IMG/VR virus record: IMGVR_UViG_3300036790_000395
Location: 1-61,963 of that record
DNA length: 61,963 nucleotides
Strand: one strand, 5' to 3'
Origin: a virus
Part shown: positions 44,777 to 54,300 of the stretch, piece by piece
Layout: each line of letters starts with the position of its first letter
Position numbering within the stretch: position 1 is the stretch's first letter
The notes under the pieces: model-generated
What the model was told of the DNA's origin: nothing
The model's database searches: none
What the model saw: only the letters and a program-made list of their open reading frames with translations
Translations under genes and position numbers: made by a program

Positions 44777-45928
44777 ATGGCAGATCCCATTCTTGATGAG
44801 ATCAATTTAACTACTTTGCCAGAAATCAACGATTCCTGCATCGAAGACCTCTTCTTCATGGGATCTGTTTTGCAGGCGCACTTACGGGCGAAGTGTCTCG
44901 TTCCCTTCAAAGGGGGCGCGTATACCCGCAACACCTTCCTCTACAACCCGCTGAACGGCGGCGCGTACTCGAAGGGCGTCGGCGGATTCAACCTATCGAA
45001 GCCGAACACGCTCGGCGGCACTCTGTTCGACCCCCGATTCTATCTCGTTATGGTCGTCGAGTACCTGGAAGACATCGACGTGCTCAACACAGGTGATCTA
45101 TCGGTGTTCTCGTTGCTAGAAACCGATATGGCGAACGCCTACCAAACGATCTCGGCGATCATGGCGCTCGACATCCAGCAGAACGGCCAGTTCGCGCCGC
45201 GCACGATCAACATCAACGGTTGGGTTGAAGCGATCAACGACGGCATCGTGCCTTCCTGGGACGGCAACGTTTACACGTCCTACGGCACCGCGCCAAGGAA
45301 TGCGAACGTGCGGCGAGCGCTCAACGGCAACGTGTTTTGGGCTGGTACGCCCGCAGGCGCAGCCGGACCGATCAGCTATCCGCTGCTGAACGCGGCGTAC
45401 AACCTCGCCCGGCGCGGCAAGGATGAGCCGGATCTGTTCTGCGCGAACAAACCGCTGGTTGGGTTCATCGAGAACCGCATGCAGCCGCAGCAACGATTCG
45501 GCCAAGATAGCGCATCTGTCCGCGATCCGTTCTTCGGGGCGACCGGCTTCCGCTTCAAGAACGCGCTGGTCATGCAGGACGACTATTTCCCGTCCGCTCT
45601 CGGGTATCCGTACTCCGATCCGACATGGGGCGGCTTGGGCAACAACCAGACCGGCACGATCAGCTATACCCCGCCGACCACGGCACCGAACAACTTCCCG
45701 AATTCAGCGTCAGGCGTCTCGCAACTGACGGTCGGCGAAGTCGGCGTGTTCTTCAACACGTCGCGCATCAAGTTCCGCATCTCGAATTCGAAGGAGTTCG
45801 GCTTCAACCCGACCGACTTCATTCGCAGCGCAGACTCAACGCGAGTTGCCAGTCAGCTCAAGGCTGCAGTGAACATGGAGTTCACCGCGCCCTGGTCGAA
45901 CGTGCAGCTCTACGGGGTGAACGGGTAA
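44777..45928 (+). CDS. Major capsid protein
   Basis: 383 residues, MADPILDEINLTTLPEINDS. Soluble, with Gly/Asn-rich loops and an ending typical of HK97-fold proteins in this position (ISNSKEFGFNPTDFIRSADS, then VNMEFTAPWSNVQLYGVNG). GGAGAAAGC precedes ATG. It sits directly after the scaffold and before a decoration-like gene. The fold is inferred from order and size, not a signature motif. Confidence 0.8.
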   Translation: MADPILDEINLTTLPEINDSCIEDLFFMGSVLQAHLRAKCLVPFKGGAYTRNTFLYNPLNGGAYSKGVGGFNLSKPNTLGGTLFDPRFYLVMVVEYLEDIDVLNTGDLSVFSLLETDMANAYQTISAIMALDIQQNGQFAPRTININGWVEAINDGIVPSWDGNVYTSYGTAPRNANVRRALNGNVFWAGTPAGAAGPISYPLLNAAYNLARRGKDEPDLFCANKPLVGFIENRMQPQQRFGQDSASVRDPFFGATGFRFKNALVMQDDYFPSALGYPYSDPTWGGLGNNQTGTISYTPPTTAPNNFPNSASGVSQLTVGEVGVFFNTSRIKFRISNSKEFGFNPTDFIRSADSTRVASQLKAAVNMEFTAPWSNVQLYGVNG

Positions 45929-45954
45929 GCGGAAAGGAGAACAAGGAGAAAATC

Positions 45955-46590
45955 ATGCCTGGAATCACTGGATTTCCGAACCCTTCATTCAAGCTCATCA
46001 GCGGCTATCTCAACGGCGAAAACCTATCGGCCTTGGGCGTTGCGGCCCCTGCTTCGTCCGGGATGCTCGTATCGACTTACGGCGGCTTCTTGGGCGGCAA
46101 GTGGGCGCTCTCTGCCGACGATGCGCTCAAGATGTCGAACACCACGACAGGGACGCTTTACGGCGGCCTCTATCAGTGCGTCAAGACCAGCGCCACGGCG
46201 CTCGCCAACCCGTCGCGCGGTCGGCTAGTGTTTTGGGACACGACGGCAGCCGAAGACACTTACCAAGTCTGTCAGGACGAGACGCAGAACGGCGGACTGC
46301 CCGAGTTTGCCGGAGTGCTGCTCAACACGGTAACGCCCGGCAATTACACCTGGATTCAGATTGCAGGCCGGGCCACGCTGCAGCTACGCGCATCGATCAC
46401 ATCTGCGACGCGCTTCATCGGCTGGTCGGGTGCAGGCTCGGGTGTCGATAACGCTACCGCAGACGGCATCGCAGCCAATGCTAGCTTTACTCCTGCGTTG
46501 ATTACCGGCTTGCTCGGTTTGGGCGAAGCGGTAGCCGCAAACGGCGCACTCGCTATCGTGAACCTGCGTAATCTGATCTTGCGTCAATAA
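45955..46590 (+). CDS. Capsid decoration or head fibre-like protein
   Basis: 211 residues from the ATG with AAGGAGAAAATC; the longer frame upstream is a shadow. It is Gly/Ala/Thr-rich with beta character: VSTYGGFLGGKWALSADDAL, then LPEFAGVLLNTVTPGNYTWI and QIAGRATLQL, features of capsid-decorating proteins. Close to the capsid gene. Confidence 0.6.
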   Translation: MPGITGFPNPSFKLISGYLNGENLSALGVAAPASSGMLVSTYGGFLGGKWALSADDALKMSNTTTGTLYGGLYQCVKTSATALANPSRGRLVFWDTTAAEDTYQVCQDETQNGGLPEFAGVLLNTVTPGNYTWIQIAGRATLQLRASITSATRFIGWSGAGSGVDNATADGIAANASFTPALITGLLGLGEAVAANGALAIVNLRNLILRQ

Positions 46591-46599
46591 GGAGTATCG

Positions 46600-46953
46600 A
46601 TGGCATACGATGGCAGCTATCCCGCACCTCCCGGTAATAAGCCGGTCTCGATTGTTGACGTAGCAGGCCCGTCGAGCTACACGCAGATCACGCTCTCAAC
46701 CGGCGCTGCGCCAAGCGGCGGGCAGGCAGTCAGCGCTCGACACTTTGGTCTGACGGCGCTCGAACGTATCGAGGCGGGCCGCTCAGACGACGGCACTTAT
46801 CAAATCGTCGCGTATCTGACGCCCTTCAACAAGAACGGCACCTCGCCCGGTGCCGTGCTGCAGTGGATCGTTGCATCCACCGGGGCGCAGGCAGCAGCGA
46901 ACGCGAATCTATCGGCGCGCACCGTCCGGCTGTACGCGCAGGGCGCTTACTAA
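46600..46953 (+). CDS. Hypothetical virion protein
   Basis: 117 residues, beta-rich (VSIVDVAGPSSYTQITLSTG, GTYQIVAYLTPFNKNGTSPG). AAGGAG precedes ATG. It lies between capsid and adaptor genes. No family recognised. Confidence 0.6.
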   Translation: MAYDGSYPAPPGNKPVSIVDVAGPSSYTQITLSTGAAPSGGQAVSARHFGLTALERIEAGRSDDGTYQIVAYLTPFNKNGTSPGAVLQWIVASTGAQAAANANLSARTVRLYAQGAY

Positions 46954-46967
46954 AAAAAGGAGACAAC

Positions 46968-47111
46968 ATGCGGCGGAATGGCATCGGACACATGCAGAAT
47001 AAGAACCTGTCGTCTCGACGAACACTCGAACGGAACGGCAGAGGGGTGCGCGGCCCGGCTCGCGGCAAGATGGGCCACGGTCGCGGCGGTCGGGTAAAAC
47101 GGGGCAGATAA
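46968..47111 (+). CDS. Small Arg/Gly-rich basic protein
   Basis: 47 residues, MRRNGIGHMQNKNLSSRRTL ending GHGRGGRVKRGR. AAGGAG precedes ATG. Extremely basic (Arg and Gly account for nearly half), so nucleic-acid binding is likely; it may be packaged with DNA. One of four such genes in the operon. Confidence 0.65.
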   Translation: MRRNGIGHMQNKNLSSRRTLERNGRGVRGPARGKMGHGRGGRVKRGR

Positions 47112-47117
47112 GGCCCC

Positions 47118-47132
47118 GTGTAGAGTCTACAC
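47118..47132. repeat. 15-bp dispersed palindrome, copy 19 (centre G)
   Basis: GTGTAGAGTCTACAC, perfect, between the basic-protein gene and the adaptor gene. Confidence 0.92.
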
Positions 47133-47154
47133 GGAGTAACGGAAAGGAGCGCGG

Positions 47155-48192
47155 GTGCCACTGCAGAACCTAGTCGGCGAGCTTTTGGGCGATTTCCCGC
47201 GCTTTCCGCCGTTGTATGCGCAGAGCGTCATCAACCGGGCTTGGACGCGGATACGCGATATCCGCCTTTGGAGCTGGCAGGTCGTACCGGATGCGCAGAT
47301 CTTCGCGCCGGATCTCATCCAGGTAGGAACTGTCTCGACAACCTCGTTCTCAACCACTATCACGGCGAACTCGGCGGCGGCGGCAGCTTTGAATGCGGCA
47401 GCGGCCTATCCGCCGATCTTTGGAATGGTAGGAGTCGGAAGACAGATCCGTATCGGCGTGGGCCAGCAGACGGGCGTCTATGCGTCGAATGGCCCCTACT
47501 ATCACATCCTCAATTGGGACGGCACTTCGGTGCTCACTATCGACAGGCCGTTCGGCGAGGGTACTGTAACAGGTGTCGGATTCCAGGTGTTCAAAGCGGT
47601 CTACGCCGCGCCGTCGAATCCGGCTACCGGGCTGCCGACGCCAAGCGGCGCGTACATCAAGTTGTTCTCACTGACAAACAAGAACAACGGGTCCAACATT
47701 CCGCCGAATCGGCTCAACATCTCGCACGAGTGGCTGAACCGGCACGATCCGCAGCGGTCGTCTTCCGGCGATCCGACGCTCGCGGCCAATTACGGCACGG
47801 CATTGTTCGAGCTGTACCCGTACCCGGTCGCGGCGGCGACCTATTATGTGGACTATTACAACCGCTGGCCGGATCTGTCGCCGACGCAAGATCTGCCGCA
47901 GGTGCCGTATGGCCTGCAGGTGTGCATGATGGATCTCGCGAAGTCGTTTGCCTGCCAGTGGGCGGCAGCGAATGCCGCGACCTTTCCCGAGCTGCAGCAG
48001 ACCAACTGGATCGCTACGCAGTCGGTGTACCGGCAGGATTACGCGGACGGTCTGAAGCAGTGTCTCAAGCAGGATGACGAGATGATGCCGCAACTGCCGT
48101 TCCTGACGCGCGGATTCCTCGGAATGCAGGCGTTGCCTCCTGGCGGTGAGTGGCTGCAGAGTCACGATATCGCCAATCCGTATATGAGTTGA
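47155..48192 (+). CDS. Head-tail adaptor-like structural protein (tentative)
   Basis: 345 residues from a GTG with AAAGGAG upstream. The start, QSVINRAWTRIRDIRLWSWQ, follows a pattern seen in connector proteins (helix, then Trp-rich turn). The body is beta-rich with a helical end (MMDLAKSFACQWAAANAAT). Position after capsid and before tail genes suits an adaptor. Not certain. Confidence 0.55.
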   Translation: MPLQNLVGELLGDFPRFPPLYAQSVINRAWTRIRDIRLWSWQVVPDAQIFAPDLIQVGTVSTTSFSTTITANSAAAAALNAAAAYPPIFGMVGVGRQIRIGVGQQTGVYASNGPYYHILNWDGTSVLTIDRPFGEGTVTGVGFQVFKAVYAAPSNPATGLPTPSGAYIKLFSLTNKNNGSNIPPNRLNISHEWLNRHDPQRSSSGDPTLAANYGTALFELYPYPVAAATYYVDYYNRWPDLSPTQDLPQVPYGLQVCMMDLAKSFACQWAAANAATFPELQQTNWIATQSVYRQDYADGLKQCLKQDDEMMPQLPFLTRGFLGMQALPPGGEWLQSHDIANPYMS

Positions 48193-48194
48193 GT

Positions 48195-48341
48195 ATGCCT
48201 ATCAATCGTAGATCGCAAGCGAGACGCGGCTATCTCCAACGCGGAGCAGCCCGCAAATTCGATGTCGCCAAACATATGGGCGCGACAGTCGAAACAGAAG
48301 CCTCCGAGCTGAAGAAGAAGCGCGGCGGCAAGAAACGTTAG
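48195..48341 (+). CDS. Small basic protein
   Basis: 48 residues, MPINRRSQARRGYLQRGAAR and an ending SELKKKRGGKKR. Basic like the genes at 42490, 43183 and 46968. Starts two bases after the adaptor stop. Confidence 0.6.
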   Translation: MPINRRSQARRGYLQRGAARKFDVAKHMGATVETEASELKKKRGGKKR

Positions 48342-48357
48342 AAAGGAGAAATGATTT

Positions 48358-48552
48358 ATGGCAAATGGTGACGCCAAAGTTGCAGGACGGCTCGGGCCGC
48401 TGCGCTCGCCGATGGCTGATAACGTGATCACGCGGGGGCCTTTGAATCCCCCGATTGGCGCGAATACGACCATCCCCGGCACGGCCCCGAAAGCTGCACC
48501 GATCCGCAGCCCGTTGCAAGGCCAACCCACTAAGAATTGGAAGAACAAGTAA
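48358..48552 (+). CDS. Small Pro-rich hypothetical protein
   Basis: 64 residues, MANGDAKVAGRLGPLRSPMA, disordered and Pro/Gly-rich, ending QPTKNWKNK. AAAGGAG upstream. Perhaps a structural or regulatory peptide. No family recognised. Confidence 0.6.
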   Translation: MANGDAKVAGRLGPLRSPMADNVITRGPLNPPIGANTTIPGTAPKAAPIRSPLQGQPTKNWKNK

Positions 48553-48577
48553 CCTCTAACTCTATAAAGCGGCTCAA

Positions 48578-48616
48578 GGGGAGCGGGAGGCAGTGCTTCC
48601 CTCTCCCCATTTTTTC
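48578..48616 (+). terminator. Rho-independent terminator
   Basis: Stem GGGGAG-c-GGGA paired with TCCC-t-CTCCCC, followed by ATTTTTTC. It lies between the Pro-rich gene and the DUF3309 gene and separates head from tail genes. Confidence 0.8.
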
Positions 48617-48619
48617 GTT

Positions 48620-48778
48620 ATGATCCTACTCATTCTTATCGTTCTGTTGTTTATGATCTTCGGCTCAGCACCCATCTACCCGTACTCGCGTGGTTGGGGC
48701 ATGGCTCCGTCCGGTGTGTTCGGATTCATCATGCTGGTGCTTTTGCTTCTATTGGTCTTCGGATACATCCCGCGTTAG
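48620..48778 (+). CDS. DUF3309-like small membrane protein
   Basis: 52 residues. Two hydrophobic helices (MILLILIVLLFMIFG and IMLVLLLLLVFGYIPR) around YPYSRGWGMAPSG. The order LLILIVLL…YSRGWG-x-x-P-S-G…LLLLLV is the DUF3309 pattern found in many proteobacterial chromosomes. Function unknown. It begins right after the terminator, so may have its own promoter or be read through. Confidence 0.75.
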   Translation: MILLILIVLLFMIFGSAPIYPYSRGWGMAPSGVFGFIMLVLLLLLVFGYIPR

Positions 48779-48788
48779 CCCGCTCACC

Positions 48789-49838
48789 ATGCTTGAATTC
48801 ATGGATGGGTTCGACCACTACACCGGCAATACCAACATTGCGCGCAAGTGGGACACCACGAGCGGCGGTTCCGGGACAGACTTTCCTGCAGGCCGCTTTG
48901 GGGGAAACTGCTTCCAGTTCGGGCCGGGGGGCAGCGGTCCGAGCTTGACGCAAGGACAGCTCGCCTCGGTCGCAACGCGCACGGTCGGGTTCGCCTGCAA
49001 ACTAGGGTCCATTGTAGAAGGCTGGATATTCTTCTCGTTCCTGGACGCGGGCAATAATCAGGTAGACTTACGCCTCCACACGACCGGCGCGATCTACGTC
49101 ACGCGGAACGGGGCCACGCTCGCCACTACCTCACACGTCATTCCAACCGGGCTGTGGTGCTATATCGAGTTTCAGGCGACCATCGGCACGGCAAACGGCG
49201 CTTTCAGCTTGAAGGTGTGGGGGCTTGGCGCGAGCGATGGTGTTTGGCTGACCGCCTCCGGCGTCAACACGCAGAACACAATTAACGCCTCGATGGATGG
49301 TGTTTCGTGGAACGGCGACGACTCGAACCCGACCATCTACATCGACGATGTGTATGTTCTGAACTCGTCCGGCGCGGCGAACAATAACTTCTTGGGCGAG
49401 TCGCGCATCCTAATGAACCTGCCCAATTCGGATGATACGGCTACCCCTGGCACGAATCTACAATGGACACCGAACAGCGGCAGCAACCATTACTCTTGTG
49501 TAGACGACACGCCGACCCCGGATGACGACACGAGCTACGTGTCGAGCGCTACCGCTGGTCAGATCGACACCTACAAATACCCGGCTCTCTCGCCGACCGG
49601 CGCGATTGCGGGGGTGCAGAACGTACTCTGTGCCCGCAAGGACGATGCCGGGGTGCGCTCGATCAGCTCCGAATATCGGTCGGCAGCCGGGGCCAATTAT
49701 GATGGCGCAATTGCCTTCTCGCCCAACTCTTCGTATCTGATGTTCCGGCAGATCTACGAGAACGATCCGGCGACTAATGGCCCTTGGTTCCTGGCGAATC
49801 TAAACGGCGCTGAATTCGGCATCAAGTGCGTTGCATAG
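48789..49838 (+). CDS. Virion protein with lectin-like beta-sandwich (tentative)
   Basis: 350 residues from MLEFMDGFDHYTG. The pattern GFDHYTG…KWDTTSG…VGFACKLG…WIFFSFLD…QVDLRLHTTGAIYVTRNG is typical of concanavalin-like domains in phage structural proteins. Probably a tail or head surface protein. The preceding frame beginning at 48690 is a shadow. Confidence 0.65.
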   Translation: MLEFMDGFDHYTGNTNIARKWDTTSGGSGTDFPAGRFGGNCFQFGPGGSGPSLTQGQLASVATRTVGFACKLGSIVEGWIFFSFLDAGNNQVDLRLHTTGAIYVTRNGATLATTSHVIPTGLWCYIEFQATIGTANGAFSLKVWGLGASDGVWLTASGVNTQNTINASMDGVSWNGDDSNPTIYIDDVYVLNSSGAANNNFLGESRILMNLPNSDDTATPGTNLQWTPNSGSNHYSCVDDTPTPDDDTSYVSSATAGQIDTYKYPALSPTGAIAGVQNVLCARKDDAGVRSISSEYRSAAGANYDGAIAFSPNSSYLMFRQIYENDPATNGPWFLANLNGAEFGIKCVA

Positions 49839-49841
49839 GAG

Positions 49842-51368
49842 ATGGCGAACCGGCTTACACAGTTCGCAGTGGAGAACCTGCAAGCGGGCGGGAATCCCCG
49901 CGCGCGCGTCACGCAGGTTGCCTATGAAGTCTTAGAGCGGCTGAGCGTACCGCCCCCGCCGTCGCCGCCAGCCCCGGCATCGTCGGTCGCGCAGACGGCC
50001 CCGCTCGTGCCCGGCTATACGCAACTGACGCAGGCGGGCGCGTTGACGATCTTGGGGCGGCGGTTAGGTGATCCGAACTTCATCTATTGGTCGCAGGGCG
50101 AACTCCGGTTGTATATCGCCGAGGCGCTGCGCACGTGGCAAGCGTTAACAAGCTGGTATCGCGCGCGCTCCACCATCAGCAGCGCCAGCAGCCAACAGTG
50201 GTACGACTTGGCGAGCGTCGATAGCGGGGCTTATGGTTACCATCTGGCCGACACGGATCTGCTGGCGGTGATGCTCTATCATCTGCTCGAAGCGCAACTG
50301 TCCGGTACGACATGGGCGGGCACGGCGCAGTTTAGCTTAGCGCTCTGCCAGGGCGCGATTCAGAACCGCATCAACAAATTCCTGGCCGACAGCGGCGCGG
50401 TCGTGTATCGTGTGCTGCAACCATCTGGGACACTGACCGGCGACGGGCGGGTGCTGATCCAGCCTACCTTCATCGACGTGCGGCGGATGGTATGGACACC
50501 GGGCAGCGGAGCAAGCAGCGTATTGTGGCGCGAAGACGAATGGGGGATGAGCGCGTTCCTGATGAACTGGCGCGCGCCGGGCACGCCGCAGGTGTATTCG
50601 CAAGCAGCCGCGCCTCCAGCGAACGTGCAGCTCGCGCCGCCTCCCGCGAGTGCCGGAACACTCGATATGCTGCTCGTCCCGACCGGACCGCACCTGAACA
50701 TACCGGGCGGCTCGACGGTCTTGCCGGTACCGGACGATTTCACATGGGGGATCAAGTGGGGCGCGTTGGCCGATCTGCTGTCCTCCGATGGCGTCGCGCA
50801 AGATGAGGCGCGCGCGGCCTATTGCGAGCAGCGTTATCAGCAGTGCGTGCAACTAGCAAAGATCTTCCCGGCAGTGCTGCAGGTCTCGATCAGCGGCGCG
50901 CCGGTTTGGATCGGCAGCGTATGGGAATTGGACGCCTACTCAACCGGCTGGCAGAATGCGGCGGCTGGTACGCCGGGTTTTGCCGGATTAGCAGGCCGCA
51001 ACCTGTTAGCGCTCTCGCCGCCGCCGTCCGGGTCGAACGCGGTGACGCTCGATCTGGTGCAGAACATCCCGGTGCCGGGAACGGATACCGATTACCTGCA
51101 GGTGCCGGGCGACGTGCTGCCGGTGCTGATCGATTACATCATCCACCTAGCGAGCTTCAAGATGGGCGGCCAGGAGTTCGCGCAGACGCAACTGCAGATG
51201 ACGAATTTCCTTCTGACAGCGGGCGCGTACAACAACCGGCTGCGGCAGCTTGCGACTTACAACGATGCGCTGCGCTCGTCGGCGCTGCGGGACTACGATC
51301 AGAACCCGAGGCTCGATAACCCGCTGCTGACGGCCTATTCGCCGAGTGGAGCTGGCAATGGCAAATAA
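49842..51368 (+). CDS. Large structural protein
   Basis: 508 residues. Pro-rich linker at 35-60, then a helical and beta domain with LYIAEALRTWQALTSWYRAR and LLEAQLSGTTWAG, and a C-terminal region with helices (LIDYIIHLASFKMGGQEFAQ). It begins after the surface protein and overlaps the next start. Possibly a tail-tube or connector subunit; no family recognised. Confidence 0.65.
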   Translation: MANRLTQFAVENLQAGGNPRARVTQVAYEVLERLSVPPPPSPPAPASSVAQTAPLVPGYTQLTQAGALTILGRRLGDPNFIYWSQGELRLYIAEALRTWQALTSWYRARSTISSASSQQWYDLASVDSGAYGYHLADTDLLAVMLYHLLEAQLSGTTWAGTAQFSLALCQGAIQNRINKFLADSGAVVYRVLQPSGTLTGDGRVLIQPTFIDVRRMVWTPGSGASSVLWREDEWGMSAFLMNWRAPGTPQVYSQAAAPPANVQLAPPPASAGTLDMLLVPTGPHLNIPGGSTVLPVPDDFTWGIKWGALADLLSSDGVAQDEARAAYCEQRYQQCVQLAKIFPAVLQVSISGAPVWIGSVWELDAYSTGWQNAAAGTPGFAGLAGRNLLALSPPPSGSNAVTLDLVQNIPVPGTDTDYLQVPGDVLPVLIDYIIHLASFKMGGQEFAQTQLQMTNFLLTAGAYNNRLRQLATYNDALRSSALRDYDQNPRLDNPLLTAYSPSGAGNGK

Positions 51369-54300
51369 AGACTGGTCGCGCAATCCGGGTAAAGGCAAGT
51401 TCGCTTATCTTGGCGTCGATCTGCACAACCCGCCCGATCTCATCCGCCAGGGCCGCGCGCCGTATCTGTTGAACGTATCGCCGAACGTCGCGCAAGGAGC
51501 GCTGCAGCCGCGCGCGGGTACAACGGCGGCGGGCACGACGGGCGTCAACAGCCCAATCCATAGTCTGAAGCGGGTTAATAATTCCGTGCCCGGCGCGTCG
51601 AATCCGTGGCTGCGGTTTGCAGGCGTGGGAGCGAGTCTCTATCGCGCTCTGGCAGGCGCGCCGACGACGTATAGCCTGCTGACGAACGGCTTCAGTGGCA
51701 ACCCCCTGTCGCTCATCCCATTCCGGCCTCCGCAGTCGCCCGAGACATGGCTGTATGCGTATGACAGCGCGCAGCAGAAGAAGTTCCGAACAGATGGCTC
51801 GACTATCCAGAATATCGGCATCCTACCGCCGACCTTAGCTCCAAGCGTGCGCCGTGGAGCGCCGCAGATGAACATCGTATTGGACGCAGGCGTGCCGACT
51901 GGATGGGTAGGCAGCGGTAGCGCGGCTAATCCGACGCTGCAGAACCGGCTGCCGTCCAGTGGTTGCACGGTGAGTCAGATCCTCTACGATGTCGGCTCGA
52001 CCGGCTGGTGCAACGTGGTGCCGAGCAACAGTGACGCTCTGATCGGGATTGGCTCGCGCTTCATCTTCAGCGGCTCTTCGGAGATCTCGACCGTATGGCA
52101 GACCTTCCCGGCGCTGAGCGGCACGACGGCAGCGGGAATCTTGTTCGATAGCGGCTCGACAGGCATGTGTACCGTCACGCCGACGACCGCGACGCAAGGG
52201 CTGCAGCGCAATCATCTGATCCAGGTTGGCGCGAACTGGACGCGCGTGCTGAGTGTCACCGAGGGGCCGGATGGGAGTTACAGCTTCCGCTGCTCGCTGG
52301 CAGGCACGGCGAGCACGGGTTCGGTTATCAACATCCCGTTCAGCTTCCGCTGCCTGCCGCTCGGGACACACGCGACTGGAGAGACGCTTACGAGTTATGC
52401 GTTGCAGTCAGCGTGTACGGCTGGCAACGGGCTGATCTCGAACAGCTCAATCGGCACGCTCGATCTGACGCAGCTTACCCCGGCGAATAGGCCGCTGACG
52501 GCAGACGATTACATGCATGTTTCTTTGCTGGTCGATAATCCGGCAAACGTGACAGAAGTACACATTTTGTTGGACGTGGACGAGACCACGAACGATTTCA
52601 ACCACAACTACTACTATTTCATCGTCCGGCAGAATGACTTCCAAGCGGCGGCGACCGGCGCGGCTGGCATCGTCAATACGAATCTGACGGCGCTGAGCAA
52701 CGCGCTCGCGAGCAACGATCTACCAGATAGCGGCGTGCCGAACGCGGCGCAGTCACCGTACCCGGCTGCGGCGTTGGGAACGTCGAGTCCGCCGTCGCCC
52801 GCGCAGTTGTCGCCGGGGAGCAGCCAATGGTTCGAGCTGGTGTGCAAGATCAACGATCTGACGCGCGTCGGAAGCGACTCGGCGACCGGCCTCAACAATG
52901 TGAAGGCTATCGGCGTACTCGTGATCGCGAGCGGCTCGTGCAACGTGAGCTTCGGTTCGTGGTGGGTCGAGGGCGGCTACGGCCCCGACTGCAACTACAA
53001 CAGCTACGGCAATCAGGGCCAACCGATCCTGTACCGCTATCGCTATCGTTCTAGTCTGACCGGCGCGATCTCGGACGTTTCGCCAGCGACCCGAAATGGC
53101 GATCTGACGATGCGCAATCCGCTGATCCCGTTCGTCACGGCTTCGCCCGACGCGCAGTGCGATCTGATCGACATCGAGCGCAATGGTGGAACGTTCGACA
53201 CATGGCATCGTTGCATGACGGTCGCGAACGTGACGAATGAATACGCGGATACGACCGAAGAGGAGGTCGCGGCTGCGGGTGATCCATTAGAGCTGCTGCA
53301 GTATGCGCCCTGGCCGGTGACGGATAAGCCGAGGTCGGGGGTGTGCAACATCACCGGCACGCATGTCGAATGGGTGTCGGGCGATCAGTTCAATATGAAC
53401 TGGATTCGAGGTGTAGAATTCATCGTCAATAACCAGACCTATACGCTGTACGCGCCGCCCACTTCCGACAGCGTGCTCGACACGGCAGAGAATATCGGTA
53501 CCTTCGCGAATGTCGCCTTCATCATCCCGGAAGCGACGATCTGCGGGCAGCCTTTACCCTATGCCTGCGGGCCGTTCGATGGGCGGATGTGGGCAACCGG
53601 CGATCCTTACAATCCGGGGCTGCTCTACTTCTCGAATCCGTACAACCCGGATTCGGCAAGCGACCAGGGCTATATCGAGGTCACTAGCCCGTCAGAACCG
53701 CTGCTGATGCCGGTCATTTACGAAGGCGCGGTGTACGTCTTCTCGGCGCAGGCAGTGTACCGTGTAGAGTCTACACCAGGGCAGGCGAACCCGTATGCGG
53801 CATATAAATTGGGCGCGATCCCAAGCGGATTGGCAGCCCCGTGGGCGGTGAATGCGGACGGGCCGCTGCTGGTATGGCTCGGCAGCGATGGAATCAATGG
53901 AATGGCGGCTAACGGCGCGGCGCAATCGCTTACGAAGGACGATTTGACGCCGCTATTCCCGATTGAGTCGAGGCCGGGGCTGCAGGTCGGCATCGCGGCC
54001 TATACTCTCAGCCCACCTGATTACACAGAGCAGCAGTGGTTGCGGTTGAGCTACGCCTATGGCATGTATTTCTTCGATTACATCGACATCGACGGCAATT
54101 ACAGCACCTTCACCTTCGACCCGGACTCGAAAGGTTGGGTGCCTTATCTGTACGCCACAGCAACGGTCGCGCTGCATTACGAAGAGGAAGGCATTGCGGA
54201 CCCATTTACTCTCTGCGGCAAGTCGGACGGCACGCTGTCGGTGATATCGGGCGCAGCCGACGATGAGGGCGCGGCGTTCTCCTGCGTGGTGGTGACGCCT

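Noticed and set aside
49498-49513. Further palindrome copies at about 10409, 11813, 49498 and 53411
   Set aside because: Each has only one intact half (GTGTAGA or GTGTAGG); three or more changes in the other arm make them unsafe to count.
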